NCBI RefSeq assembly: GCF_018127965.1
Contig: NZ_CP072349.1
Span: forward strand, 1,554,001-1,618,000
DNA: 64,000 bases
Reading direction: 5' to 3'
DNA from: Prevotella melaninogenica
GTDB taxonomy: Bacteria; Bacteroidota; Bacteroidia; Bacteroidales; Bacteroidaceae
The first letter of the stretch is position 1. Every line of letters begins with the position of its first letter. This document shows, piece after piece, positions 40,765 through 49,634 of this stretch. The position numbers and the translations under genes are program-made. Under the pieces are notes generated by a model that worked only from the letters and a program-made list of their open reading frames with translations, was not told where the DNA came from and did not search any database.

Positions 40765-42552
40765 TTAGATTGGCAGAGTTGCCTTTCTCAACCATTCTTT
40801 CTCATTACCTTCTAAATATGGAGACAAACTTTCATAAACACGATGATGGTAGTTATTAAGCCACTCACGTTCCTCAGTACTCAGCATTTCAAGCACAATT
40901 GGAGCCGTGTCAATCGGTGCAAGCGTAAGTGTTTCAAACTTAAGAAAATCACCAAAGGCTGTAGATTCAGCAGGAACAATCAACAATGTGTTTTCTATAC
41001 GCACACCAAACTTTCCTTCCAGATAAATACCAGGCTCATTAGTAACTGTCATTCCTGCTTGAAGTGGAGCAGGACGCCATTCCATTCGTATCTGGTGAGG
41101 GCCTTCATGCACATTCAGATAACTCCCTACTCCATGCCCTGTTCCATGCATATAATTATACCCTTCTCGCCACATCGGTGCACGTGCAAGCGCATCAATC
41201 TGTGATCCACACGCTCCTGCAGGGAAACGACACATATCAAGTTGAATATGTCCTTTCAGTACCAAAGTATAAACTCGACACTGTTCTTCAGACAGTTCGC
41301 CCAAAGCAATAGTTCTTGTAATATCTGTCGTACCGTCTAAATATTGCGCTCCACTATCAATGAGCACCAAACCATGTGGCTGTACAGGTATATCCGTCTC
41401 TGGCGTTGCTTCATAATGTACAATAGCTCCATGCGCCTCATAGCCTACTATCGTGTCAAAAGAGATACCCTTAAACTTTGGCTGTTCAGCACGTAGAGCC
41501 GTTAAACGCTCATCAAGTGAAATTTCCGTCTGTCCACCAGCCTCAATAGTAGACTTTAGCCACGCAAGGAATTTTACCACTGCCACACCATCACGCAACA
41601 TCGCAGCACGGAATCCATCCTGCTCCACTTTGTTCTTTACAGCCTTCATACTGGCAATTGGCGAAACACCCGAACGCACCTTATTAAAAGGCACTGCCGT
41701 TGCCAACGAATAATTTGTAGAGGACATATCTACTAACAGCGATTTACCCGCATAAAAACGAAGTCCCTCTACAACCGATTCATAAGCCTGTACATCTATA
41801 TGTTCTGACACCAAATAGGCTTTGACCTCCTCGGGAAGTTTTACATTATTTATATATAAAGTAATATTTTCGGGCGAAATCAATAGATAAGATACAAAAA
41901 CAGGATTACAGTGCACATCACTCCCTCGCAAGTTCAACACCCATGCAATCTCATCAAGAGCTGTTACCAATAATCCATCGGCACCACAATCTAAAAGATG
42001 CTTACGAACTCTACTTATCTTACTCGAAGTTGATTCTCCAGAATACTCCAGCGGATGAAGGCTTACCATATTATCTGGAATTACAGGTCTATCCGTCCAA
42101 AGTTCAGCCATAGGGTCAACATCTGTTCGCACAGTAATGTTCCCTTTTGTCGCCAACTCTTGTTCCATCGCAGCAACCTCTGCAAAAGAGTTTACATTTC
42201 CATCCAGTCCAACCACTGCCTTTTCATAAGTAGACAGTTCACTTGCAAGCCATTCTGACACAGACGGAGTTCCCTCCACACGAAGTTTCATCAACTGAAA
42301 GTCAGTACCGTCCAACTCCTTCTCAGCTGCAATAAAATAACGTGAATCCGTCCATAGTGCAGCATGTTCTAATGTAACAACTGCCGTTCCTGCCGACCCA
42401 CTAAAACCTGATATCCACTCACGGCTCTTCCAATGGTCAGCTACATATTCACTGTTATGGGGATCACTACTTGGAAAAACAAAAGCAGTAAACCCATTCT
42501 CTTTCATCCAAGAGCGTAATCTATCAACACGCTCATTAATTGTATGTGCCAT
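40765..42552 (-). CDS. M24 metallopeptidase, aminopeptidase P family
   Basis: 595 residues from MAHTINERVDRLRSW (42552; an ATG seven codons upstream is less likely). There are two creatinase N-type domains (about 1-290), then a C-terminal pita-bread domain. Metal ligands are visible: LIDSGAQYLDGTTDITRT (two Asp), MHGTGHGVG (His), TNEPGIYLEGKFGVRIEN (two Glu). It removes N-terminal residues before proline. No signal peptide, so cytoplasmic. It is a single gene, divergent from mdh. Confidence 0.9.
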   Translation of the reverse strand: MAHTINERVDRLRSWMKENGFTAFVFPSSDPHNSEYVADHWKSREWISGFSGSAGTAVVTLEHAALWTDSRYFIAAEKELDGTDFQLMKLRVEGTPSVSEWLASELSTYEKAVVGLDGNVNSFAEVAAMEQELATKGNITVRTDVDPMAELWTDRPVIPDNMVSLHPLEYSGESTSSKISRVRKHLLDCGADGLLVTALDEIAWVLNLRGSDVHCNPVFVSYLLISPENITLYINNVKLPEEVKAYLVSEHIDVQAYESVVEGLRFYAGKSLLVDMSSTNYSLATAVPFNKVRSGVSPIASMKAVKNKVEQDGFRAAMLRDGVAVVKFLAWLKSTIEAGGQTEISLDERLTALRAEQPKFKGISFDTIVGYEAHGAIVHYEATPETDIPVQPHGLVLIDSGAQYLDGTTDITRTIALGELSEEQCRVYTLVLKGHIQLDMCRFPAGACGSQIDALARAPMWREGYNYMHGTGHGVGSYLNVHEGPHQIRMEWRPAPLQAGMTVTNEPGIYLEGKFGVRIENTLLIVPAESTAFGDFLKFETLTLAPIDTAPIVLEMLSTEEREWLNNYHHRVYESLSPYLEGNEKEWLRKATLPI

Positions 42553-42798
42553 ATCGTTGTTTTTAAGGTTCAATCTTAAGAAATCTCATCTACTATCGAA
42601 GTAACTTACACAAAGCCTCTCGTCCGTTGTAAAAGCTACTTTGTTTACGCTGCTAAGTTAAACAATAAATTCAGAACTTCCAAGACAAGCCGACTAAGAA
42701 TTAATAGATTTGATAGACAGACTTTGCAAAGCCTCTACTTTTTATAATAAATAACACATTTATTCTAAAATATCTTTCTCACATGCTCATTTTTTTCG
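42553..42798. other. gap between divergent aminopeptidase P and mdh
   Basis: About 250 nt. No -7 consensus for the aminopeptidase gene was found on the minus strand, and no reading frame is supported. The mdh promoter lies at its right edge. Confidence 0.4.
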
Positions 42799-42806
42799 TA
42801 ACTTTG
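42799..42806 (+). promoter_or_regulatory. promoter -7 box of mdh
   Basis: TAACTTTG matches TAnnTTTG. The -33 region about 20 nt upstream has only TTT. The predicted leader is about 40 nt. Confidence 0.65.
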
Positions 42807-42852
42807 CCGTATCGATATAAAAGAGAATTTAACTTTTAATTAAATATCTATT

Positions 42853-43845
42853 ATGAATTATTTAACAAACGAAAAACTCGTTATCGTCGGTGCTGGCGGT
42901 ATGATTGGTTCTAACATGGTTCAGACCGTTCTCACACTCGGTCTCACTCCTAACATCTGTCTGTACGATATCTATGAGCCAGGTGTTCATGGTGTATTCG
43001 ACGAGATGGAGCAGTGTGCTTTCCCAGGTGCTAACCTCTCTTACACCGTTGACCCTGCTGAGGCATTCACTGGTGCTAAGTACATCATCTCTTCTGGTGG
43101 TGCTCCTCGTAAGGAAGGTATGACACGTGAGGACCTGTTGAAGGGTAACTGCAAGATTGCAGCTGACTTCGGTGAGAACATCAAGAAGTACTGCCCAGAC
43201 GTTAAGCACGTTGTTGTTATCTTCAACCCAGCTGACGTTACAGCATTGACAGCTCTCATCCACTCTGGTTTGAAGGCTAATCAGCTCACATCACTCGCTG
43301 CACTTGACTCTACTCGTCTGCAGCAGGCATTGGCTCACGAGTTTGGCGTACAGCAGGATAAGGTTACTGGTGCACACACATATGGTGGTCACGGTGAGCA
43401 GATGGCTGTATTCGCTTCTAAGGTTAAGATCGATGGCAAGCCATTGGCAGAGATGGGTCTTTCTGCAGAGCGTTGGGAAGAGATTAAGCACCACACTGTA
43501 CAGGGTGGTTCAAACATCATCAAGCTTCGTGGCCGTAGCTCATTCCAGAGCCCAGCTTACAATGCAGTTAAGATGATTGAGGCTGCTATGGGTGGTGAGA
43601 AGTTCACCTTGCCTGCAGGTTGCTACGTTAACGACGAGAAACTCGGCTTCAAGAACGTTATGATGGCTATGCCTACAACTATTGATGCTACTGGTGTTCA
43701 CTACGCTGAACCAACAGGTACTCCAGAGGAGATGGCTTCTCTTCAGGCTTCTTACGAGCACCTCTGCAAGATGCGTGATGAGATTATCGGTCTCGACATC
43801 ATCCCAGCCGTTGCTGAATGGAAGAACGACAACGCGAATTTGTAA
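42853..43845 (+). CDS. mdh: malate dehydrogenase
   Basis: 330 residues. An N-terminal Rossmann fold (VIVGAGGMIGSNMVQ) is followed by the LDH/MDH catalytic domain (LAALDSTRLQQALAHEFGV, GAHTYGGHGEQMAVF with the active-site His). It interconverts malate and oxaloacetate with NAD(H), part of the reductive branch to fumarate and succinate used by anaerobic Prevotella. It is a single gene with its own promoter and terminator. GC-rich, optimised codon use compared with neighbours suggests high expression. Confidence 0.95.
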   Translation: MNYLTNEKLVIVGAGGMIGSNMVQTVLTLGLTPNICLYDIYEPGVHGVFDEMEQCAFPGANLSYTVDPAEAFTGAKYIISSGGAPRKEGMTREDLLKGNCKIAADFGENIKKYCPDVKHVVVIFNPADVTALTALIHSGLKANQLTSLAALDSTRLQQALAHEFGVQQDKVTGAHTYGGHGEQMAVFASKVKIDGKPLAEMGLSAERWEEIKHHTVQGGSNIIKLRGRSSFQSPAYNAVKMIEAAMGGEKFTLPAGCYVNDEKLGFKNVMMAMPTTIDATGVHYAEPTGTPEEMASLQASYEHLCKMRDEIIGLDIIPAVAEWKNDNANL

Positions 43846-43848
43846 GAT

Positions 43849-43905
43849 AGTTGACGAGTTAACAAGTTGACGAGTTAACAAGTTATCTGATTACAAAGCA
43901 AAATA
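43849..43905. repeat. GTTGACGAGTTAACAA repeat block, copy 1
   Basis: Begins 4 nt after the mdh stop. Contains two tandem 16-nt units GTTGACGAGTTAACAA, then GTTATCTGATTACAAAGC and an A-rich end. The block is repeated at 43958-44008, and each block is followed by a different terminator hairpin and then by a shared TTGTACAAAG(A/C)TAAATTA end. Confidence 0.8.
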
Positions 43906-43906
43906 T

Positions 43907-43937
43907 AAAGGCAATCAACTTTTCGTTGGTTGCCTTT
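43907..43937 (+). terminator. terminator of mdh
   Basis: AAAGGCAATCAAC (43907-43919) pairs with GTTGGTTGCCTTT (43925-43937) with one mismatch, followed by TTATT. It lies inside the first repeated block. Confidence 0.8.
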
Positions 43938-43957
43938 TTATTGTACAAAGATAAATT

Positions 43958-44008
43958 AGTTGACGAGTTAACAAGTTGACAAGTTATATGTTTACAAAGC
44001 AAAATAAA
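43958..44008. repeat. GTTGACGAGTTAACAA repeat block, copy 2
   Basis: One unit GTTGACGAGTTAACAA plus a variant GTTGACAAGTTATATG, then TTTACAAAGCAAAATA. It matches copy 1 about 108 nt upstream. Confidence 0.8.
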
Positions 44009-44010
44009 AA

Positions 44011-44038
44011 GAGGATGTATCAATTTTGACACACCCTC
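44011..44038. terminator. dispersed 28-bp hairpin, copy 2 (terminator of DUF4374 gene)
   Basis: The same 28 bp as at 14599-14626. On the minus strand it reads GAGGGTGTGTCA-AAAT-TGATACATCCTC followed by TTTTTATTTT, a good terminator 22 nt after the DUF4374 lipoprotein stop. Confidence 0.8.
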
Positions 44039-44060
44039 TTTTCTATTGTACAAAGCTAAA

Positions 44061-45308
44061 TTACTTCGCAAAACTATGGAAGAAGCTTGGATTTCCTTTC
44101 ACCTGTACGACTGGACCAACCACTTCTTTCGTGTCAGGGTTATATGTGTAAAATCCATTCGCTTTCTTATTGGCACTTCCAAAGACAATCAGGTTTTTAT
44201 GCCTGCCGATGGCTATTCCTTGCGGGTTGGAAATTTCCATTCCCTTTATGACAGCCACCGTCTTCTGCTTTAGGTCGATAACAACTGGAATATTGGTAAG
44301 GCTGACATAAGGATTCTTCAGTCCGTTAGGATCAAGACCGAATGAGTTAGCATATGCGTAAGCCTTCCCGTTGTCGGCGTAGAATATCGTTGACAGGAAG
44401 TTGGCATACTTAGTCGTCAGACCTACAACCTCTGTTTTGTCAAGCCGGATATAGTAGTCGGGATCGATGTCTGTCGAACCGTTCTTTATGCGTACAATAC
44501 CACCATTGAGCCCTGGGATGAAACCGAATGAACCGATACAGTTGATATATATGTCTTTGTTCTCATCCATGAAAATGGAACCCGGGTCTATCGGGCGTGT
44601 GGCAAAGCACAGTCCCAAGGTAGTGTTAACGATATGCTTTTCAACCTTATCAGTCTTCACATCAATCATAGCCAGTTCAATGTTATTACGTGTTGGCATA
44701 TATTGAGCATTCATTTGGTTCAGTCCAACGAAGAGTTTACCATCACGAATAATCATTGCAGCAGGTGCAACCCTCGTATCTGACTGTTTCAGATTATTAA
44801 GGTCAATATCAGCAATCTTTGTCATAGTTGTTGGGTTGAATACCATCACAACACCAATACCTTGTAAACTTAGATATGCTTTCTCACTACTTGCCTCAAC
44901 GATGTTACATGCTGCAGCACCTGCAGGAATAGACAAGGCACCTTCTTTCTTCCATGTACCATCGTTCATAATTCTATAGCGATTTATCTCCGCCTTCGTG
45001 TTACCCATATAATCAGGGAATGTGTAGACATTGCCCGACTCTGTTACAATTGGCGTAGCACCAAAACCGCAAGGAATACCGTTCTTATTGTCGTATGTTC
45101 CTGGTAAGAAACTTGGCAATGCTTGCAAATATACATTACCACTATTACCCTCTGGATTGGTAATTCCCGTTGCGAAGACAACTCCATGGAAGTCCTTATT
45201 ACCAGGATTAGGTTTAGGACCCGGTGTTGGGTCGTCACCATTGTTTCCACAAGCGGTAAACATAGCCATCACAGCAATGGCTGAAAGAATTGATTTAAGC
45301 TTTTTCAT
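44061..45308 (-). CDS. DUF4374 surface lipoprotein, XusB-like
   Basis: 415 residues. Lipoprotein signal MKKLKSILSAIAVMAMFTAC (Cys20) followed by GNNGDDPTP, an acidic/proline linker compatible with surface export. The body is a beta-propeller-like DUF4374 domain (VVFATGITNPEGNSGNVYLQ, SIPAGAAACNIVEASSEKAY). In Bacteroides thetaiotaomicron the DUF4374 lipoprotein XusB binds enterobactin and works with the TonB receptor XusA. The same pair occurs here with the receptor 108 nt upstream. Ferric-siderophore binding is therefore likely but not proven. The XusC (PepSY) partner is not present; the next gene is convergent mdh. Confidence 0.82.
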   Translation of the reverse strand: MKKLKSILSAIAVMAMFTACGNNGDDPTPGPKPNPGNKDFHGVVFATGITNPEGNSGNVYLQALPSFLPGTYDNKNGIPCGFGATPIVTESGNVYTFPDYMGNTKAEINRYRIMNDGTWKKEGALSIPAGAAACNIVEASSEKAYLSLQGIGVVMVFNPTTMTKIADIDLNNLKQSDTRVAPAAMIIRDGKLFVGLNQMNAQYMPTRNNIELAMIDVKTDKVEKHIVNTTLGLCFATRPIDPGSIFMDENKDIYINCIGSFGFIPGLNGGIVRIKNGSTDIDPDYYIRLDKTEVVGLTTKYANFLSTIFYADNGKAYAYANSFGLDPNGLKNPYVSLTNIPVVIDLKQKTVAVIKGMEISNPQGIAIGRHKNLIVFGSANKKANGFYTYNPDTKEVVGPVVQVKGNPSFFHSFAK

Positions 45309-45416
45309 TGTTCTCTTTATTTAATATTAATATTATCTCCATAGACACACAATATGCCCTTTCTTTATGAATCATACTTTATTCTTTCATATTGCAAAAT
45401 AAAGTCTTATTGCCTC

Positions 45417-47591
45417 TTACTTCAGAAGATATCTAACTTTTACTCCTATATATCTTCCTGGCAGAGGACGATTAAACTCTGATACAACATGGCGATCCAT
45501 AAGATTCTTTACCTTAAACGTTAAAACCCATTGGTCATTCTTGAAACTATGTTCTATTGCTGCATCCATCGTCAAAGCAGAAGGAATCTTCTTATCTTGA
45601 TACCGACTTACTTCAAAATCATAGTAATATGTATGAACGTATGAAGCATCAAAGAGGAAACGTGTGTTCTGTTCCTTTCCTCCAAAGAGGTTTTCTTTAT
45701 GGAACTCTGCACCAAAGTTTGCTAATAGATAAGGTACGTTTGGGATACGTTTCATATAGGTGGGATTCTCGACTGTAGTACCAGGAGTTAGCTTTCTGAC
45801 ATCACGAAGGTCTTGATAAGTACCATTCGCATAAAGATAAAGTACTGGACAGACATCTCCCTTAACATCAAGTTCAACACCTCTCGTACGTACACTACCA
45901 AAGTTACGATAGCGAGCCATCGTAGGAATCATATCAGGCGTGAACCTAATCATGTCTTTCAACTGATTATAAAAACCATTCAACTCTATCTCAACAAGTC
46001 CACCATCTTGTTTTAAGTGACGATAAAGCATACCAAGATTGACACCAGATGTACGCTCAGGTTTCAAAGCTGGGGATGCAAGGATAGAATATCCATTACC
46101 TATCAACTCCTCACTTGTAGGTATTCGCACCTCTGAATTAAAAGAGGCCTTTAACATCAAGTCGTCTGTAAACTTATAACGTAAGGCATCACTAAATCCA
46201 AAATAAGATTTAGACACTTTTACAGGCTCTGGTGCACGTACCGAATAAACATCTATGCTACGGGAATGAGATGAGAAAATAAAGTTCTTTAAAGTAAAAG
46301 CATTCTGGAAACGACCATCAAAGAGAGTCAGATCATATGACAAACCCGTTGTTAAGGTTTTCATCTTACTTGGGAAATTTGATTGAAATCCCAAGGCTTT
46401 ATCCATTAAGGAATCGTTTGGATGAAGTGAATTCCTATCAAAGTAAACATTCAGATTAACACCATGATGCTTATCTATGGTATATCCCAAATTAAGCTTC
46501 GAAGTCAACTCATTCGACTGGTTTCTTCCGTCTGAAGGAAAGTTATTCTGCTCTCCTCCGTATGGAGAGACTGCAGGCAACTTGTTTCCGTCCCAATCAT
46601 AACGATTTGAAGCCTTATCATTCAAACCATACCTGCCAATGATATATCCTATATCAAAATCAAAATCGAGACCATCCAAAAAGAAATTCTTACGCTTTAG
46701 TGTCAATGCCGTCAATCCACTAACAGAATGGTTATAAGCCTCACGCACATCGAGGTCGATTCCTTGTATTTCCTGACGTGTCTTAAGGAAAATAAGTTCC
46801 CACTTCATTTCATCAAACCACCATTTCGTAGCCTTAACAGACATTCCAGCCATGACTTTATTGAACTTATCATGGTCTCTTTCCACAATTCTATTGTCCA
46901 AATTTGCCAAGGTCATCTTGTAATTGTTCTTTGAAAACGAGAAGGCTCCACCAATACCAAATTGTAGACCAGTTTTATGATTGGTACGTTTAAACACCGT
47001 TGATACTTGATGTGTGTTAAATGAGCCCAGTTCGTATGAGAAGTCAAAATAAACTGGTGGATATTCCTTTGTTACTACATTGACTGCTCCTCCTAAGGCT
47101 GAGCCACCAAACTTATAAGGGACAATACCTTTATAAACCTCTATGCGCTCTATCATATTCGTAGGAATATCATTTAAGGCAACAAAGTTACTCAATTGCG
47201 ACATCGGAACTTCATCCACATACATTCCCATGCGCTTACCTTCTAAGCCACGAAGTGAAATGCGAGAGGCACTACCTAAACCTCCTGTATTTCGCACGGT
47301 AACTCCAACTGTACGCGCAAGTACGTCATTAATATTTGTCGCTGTACCTTGTAACTGACGCTGTCCTATAACAGATATAGGCATAGCCGACTCCTTCAAC
47401 TTCCTAATCTCGCTACGTGCTGTCACCATAACTTCTTTCATCTCAACAGTTGTATCACGCTTATTCACCTCTTGTGCATTTCCACTAAGCATGAAAAAAC
47501 ATGAAAAAAGTGTTAGACAAATCGCCTTTCTATATAACGAACAACTATTATACACCCCTGTGCAGATAAGTATTTTTCTGTTATTCTTCAT
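45417..47591 (-). CDS. TonB-dependent outer-membrane receptor, XusA-like
   Basis: 724 residues. A signal region ends near MLSGNAQ (about residue 39). The TonB box/plug starts at VEMKEVMVTARSEIRKL, and plug motifs RISLRGLEGKRMGMYVDEVP and IERIEVYKGIVPYKFGGSAL lie at about 105-175. A 22-strand-type barrel ends in RYIGVKVRYLLK. There is no CarboxypepD_reg domain, unlike the SusC proteins in the window, in keeping with siderophore receptors. It is first in the operon with the DUF4374 lipoprotein. It probably imports a ferric siderophore. Confidence 0.88.
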   Translation of the reverse strand: MKNNRKILICTGVYNSCSLYRKAICLTLFSCFFMLSGNAQEVNKRDTTVEMKEVMVTARSEIRKLKESAMPISVIGQRQLQGTATNINDVLARTVGVTVRNTGGLGSASRISLRGLEGKRMGMYVDEVPMSQLSNFVALNDIPTNMIERIEVYKGIVPYKFGGSALGGAVNVVTKEYPPVYFDFSYELGSFNTHQVSTVFKRTNHKTGLQFGIGGAFSFSKNNYKMTLANLDNRIVERDHDKFNKVMAGMSVKATKWWFDEMKWELIFLKTRQEIQGIDLDVREAYNHSVSGLTALTLKRKNFFLDGLDFDFDIGYIIGRYGLNDKASNRYDWDGNKLPAVSPYGGEQNNFPSDGRNQSNELTSKLNLGYTIDKHHGVNLNVYFDRNSLHPNDSLMDKALGFQSNFPSKMKTLTTGLSYDLTLFDGRFQNAFTLKNFIFSSHSRSIDVYSVRAPEPVKVSKSYFGFSDALRYKFTDDLMLKASFNSEVRIPTSEELIGNGYSILASPALKPERTSGVNLGMLYRHLKQDGGLVEIELNGFYNQLKDMIRFTPDMIPTMARYRNFGSVRTRGVELDVKGDVCPVLYLYANGTYQDLRDVRKLTPGTTVENPTYMKRIPNVPYLLANFGAEFHKENLFGGKEQNTRFLFDASYVHTYYYDFEVSRYQDKKIPSALTMDAAIEHSFKNDQWVLTFKVKNLMDRHVVSEFNRPLPGRYIGVKVRYLLK

Positions 47592-47666
47592 CTAGCTTGT
47601 AGTTTAAAGACTCCGTGTTACAACGAATAGAGTCTTAAGTAAAAAATATGTATTCAACTATCAATG

Positions 47667-47706
47667 CAAAAGTATTAATATTCTATAGAACGTGCAATAC
47701 CTAAAA
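47667..47706 (-). promoter_or_regulatory. promoter of the XusA/XusB-like operon
   Basis: The minus strand reads -33 TTG (47695-47697), a 20-nt spacer and -7 TACTTTTG (47667-47674). The -33 lies inside TTTTAGGTATTGCA, the same 14 nt at the same place as in the susC-like promoter at 9604-9617. The leader is about 75 nt. Confidence 0.78.
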
Positions 47707-47781
47707 GTTAGTAAACCAACTGACAATAAACAAGTCTATTCTTAGAATAAATGGGCATATGAGTAGTTTAATTCATGCTTA

Positions 47782-47825
47782 GCACCATTGGTGCGGAGCA
47801 TGAGCACCATTGGTGCGGAGCATCA
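47782..47825. repeat. 22-nt palindromic array, locus 2 (2 units)
   Basis: GCACCATTGGTGC occurs at 47782-47794 and 47804-47816, each followed by a GGAGCAT(G/C)A spacer, a 22-nt period. These are the most perfect copies in the window (6-bp arms around one base). The array lies about 85 nt upstream of the -33 box of the XusA-like gene. Confidence 0.8.
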
Positions 47826-47960
47826 ACACAAGATTTGAAGATGGTATATAAAAAAAATCATAACCTATGGCAAGGCACGAACAAACGATTAATACACATA
47901 ATATATGCCTAATATCATTAATAGGAAACAGAGCGTCTTGCTAATTACCTGCAAAAGAAA

Positions 47961-47997
47961 GGGGGAAAGACGAGAACACTCTCCCGTACTTTCCCCT
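47961..47997 (-). terminator. terminator of the susC/susD operon
   Basis: The minus strand forms GGGGAAAG...CTTTCCCCC with an inner GGGAG/CTC-type stem, then TTTCTTTT, about 30 nt after the susD stop. The gap from 47826 to 47960 holds nothing else I can support. Confidence 0.75.
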
Positions 47998-48025
47998 ATA
48001 AAATAAAACTTAATGGTCTTTTGAA

Positions 48026-49615
48026 TTAATCTCCGTAGCCTGGAGTCTGTTTCAGCTCTGCATTGGTTGACTTCGTTGTTTCATCAATAGGCCACAACAA
48101 GCGGTCGGCACTTGCTGTTGAATACTTTGTAGCCTTATCAACCAAACGAATATCATGCCAACGCTTTCCTTCAAACAAGAACTCGCGCATACGCTCTTTA
48201 AGGATAGCTTCTATTGGGTCCTCATCACCACCAACAAATGGGTTATCGGTATAGAAGTTGGTCAGTGCGGTACTTCCTCCAGTACTTACATCATTTGGAT
48301 ATTGCACCTCTGTATGAGCATTGAAGTAGGTTGCACCGTATGCACGACGACGAACTTGATTGATTTCTGTTGATGGGTCCTGACCTAAGAAAGCCTTAGC
48401 CTCAGCAATACCAAGCAAACACTCTGCATAACGATAAATCGGTTGATCGTCATACCATGATGTGGCAGAACTACCAGCAATCAATGTTCCATGGAACTTA
48501 TTACAGATATTACCAACGTATGAACCATCAGAAGCCTGATAAACATCAGCCAAAGAAGCCTTCTTACGTTTATCATTATCATTTGTATAGAGCTTAGTCC
48601 ACAAACGTTTATCCAGTGGGAAACGCATTACACCACTACCTAAACGCAAGTTTAGATTCGGTGACTCACTAAACTGAATTGCCTGACCAGCATCGTTATG
48701 CAGACGATAAGCACCTACATTCTGCTTGTTCATTACGAGTGAAGTGTAAAGTCCGCCCCACAAAGAAGTTTCATTCTCTCGATTATGGAGTGCATAGATA
48801 ATCTCTTTATTCTCCTTGTGATCATATGCAAAGACATCTTCAAAATTATCAAGCAGACTCACATCCGCATTATTCTGAACATCTTGATAAGCTGTAAGCG
48901 CAGTCTGATAATCTGCAGCACCACCACCCATCTGCTTTCCACTCCACAGATATACCTCACCTTTAAGCATCTTGGTTGCAGCAAGTGACCAATAAGTACG
49001 ACCGTTGGTGAACTTATAGTTATTGTTATAAGCGGTTTCTGAAGCCGAGATATCTGCCTTAATCTGCTTCATTACGTCAGCAGCTGCATCCTGCTTACGG
49101 GCAACCTTACCTAAGTCAATAGTCTTGCCCTCCGTGTGCTGTAGATAAACAATAACATCACCATAGGTACGGAGCAACTGAAAATACAAGAAAGCACGCA
49201 TACCATAAGCACCGGCAAGGTAGTTAGTCTTCTCCGCATCTGTCAGATAGCCGGCTTCATTCACCTTATCTATCATCAAATTGATTTGGTTGATACCAGT
49301 ATAAAGACCTCCATAGTTGCCTACTACCGCACTACTCTTCTCAAGTGTGTTATTCCATAGACGGTCATACCCCTGTGGAGCCTCACCACTAAAAGAGGTT
49401 CCACTATAGATATTACTTCGCATCTCACCCCAGACGATATACTTATCAGCATAGCTTCGCATCCAAGAACTCAGTCCTTGATTGAAAGCTTGTACTTGAT
49501 CAGGATTCTTCCAGTAGTTTGCATCGGTAATAGTACTAACTGGCTCAATGTCCATACAGCCTGTCAGCGAAAGGCTGAGAGCTGCAGCTGTTATATAGGA
49601 TAGTAACTTTTTCAT
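48026..49615 (-). CDS. SusD/RagB-family outer-membrane lipoprotein
   Basis: 529 residues from MKKLLSYITAAALSLSLTGC (49615; lipobox LTGC). SusD features: SYITAAALSLSL signal, YLAGAYGMRAFLYFQLLRTY (TPR-like helix, about 135-155), ILKERMREFLFEGKRWHDIR, and the C-terminal LLWPIDETTK...NAELKQTPGY. It forms the lid of the SusC channel and captures nutrient. Only 20 nt separate it from the susC stop. Confidence 0.95.
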   Translation of the reverse strand: MKKLLSYITAAALSLSLTGCMDIEPVSTITDANYWKNPDQVQAFNQGLSSWMRSYADKYIVWGEMRSNIYSGTSFSGEAPQGYDRLWNNTLEKSSAVVGNYGGLYTGINQINLMIDKVNEAGYLTDAEKTNYLAGAYGMRAFLYFQLLRTYGDVIVYLQHTEGKTIDLGKVARKQDAAADVMKQIKADISASETAYNNNYKFTNGRTYWSLAATKMLKGEVYLWSGKQMGGGAADYQTALTAYQDVQNNADVSLLDNFEDVFAYDHKENKEIIYALHNRENETSLWGGLYTSLVMNKQNVGAYRLHNDAGQAIQFSESPNLNLRLGSGVMRFPLDKRLWTKLYTNDNDKRKKASLADVYQASDGSYVGNICNKFHGTLIAGSSATSWYDDQPIYRYAECLLGIAEAKAFLGQDPSTEINQVRRRAYGATYFNAHTEVQYPNDVSTGGSTALTNFYTDNPFVGGDEDPIEAILKERMREFLFEGKRWHDIRLVDKATKYSTASADRLLWPIDETTKSTNAELKQTPGYGD

Positions 49616-49634
49616 TGTAAGTAACATTGCTTAA

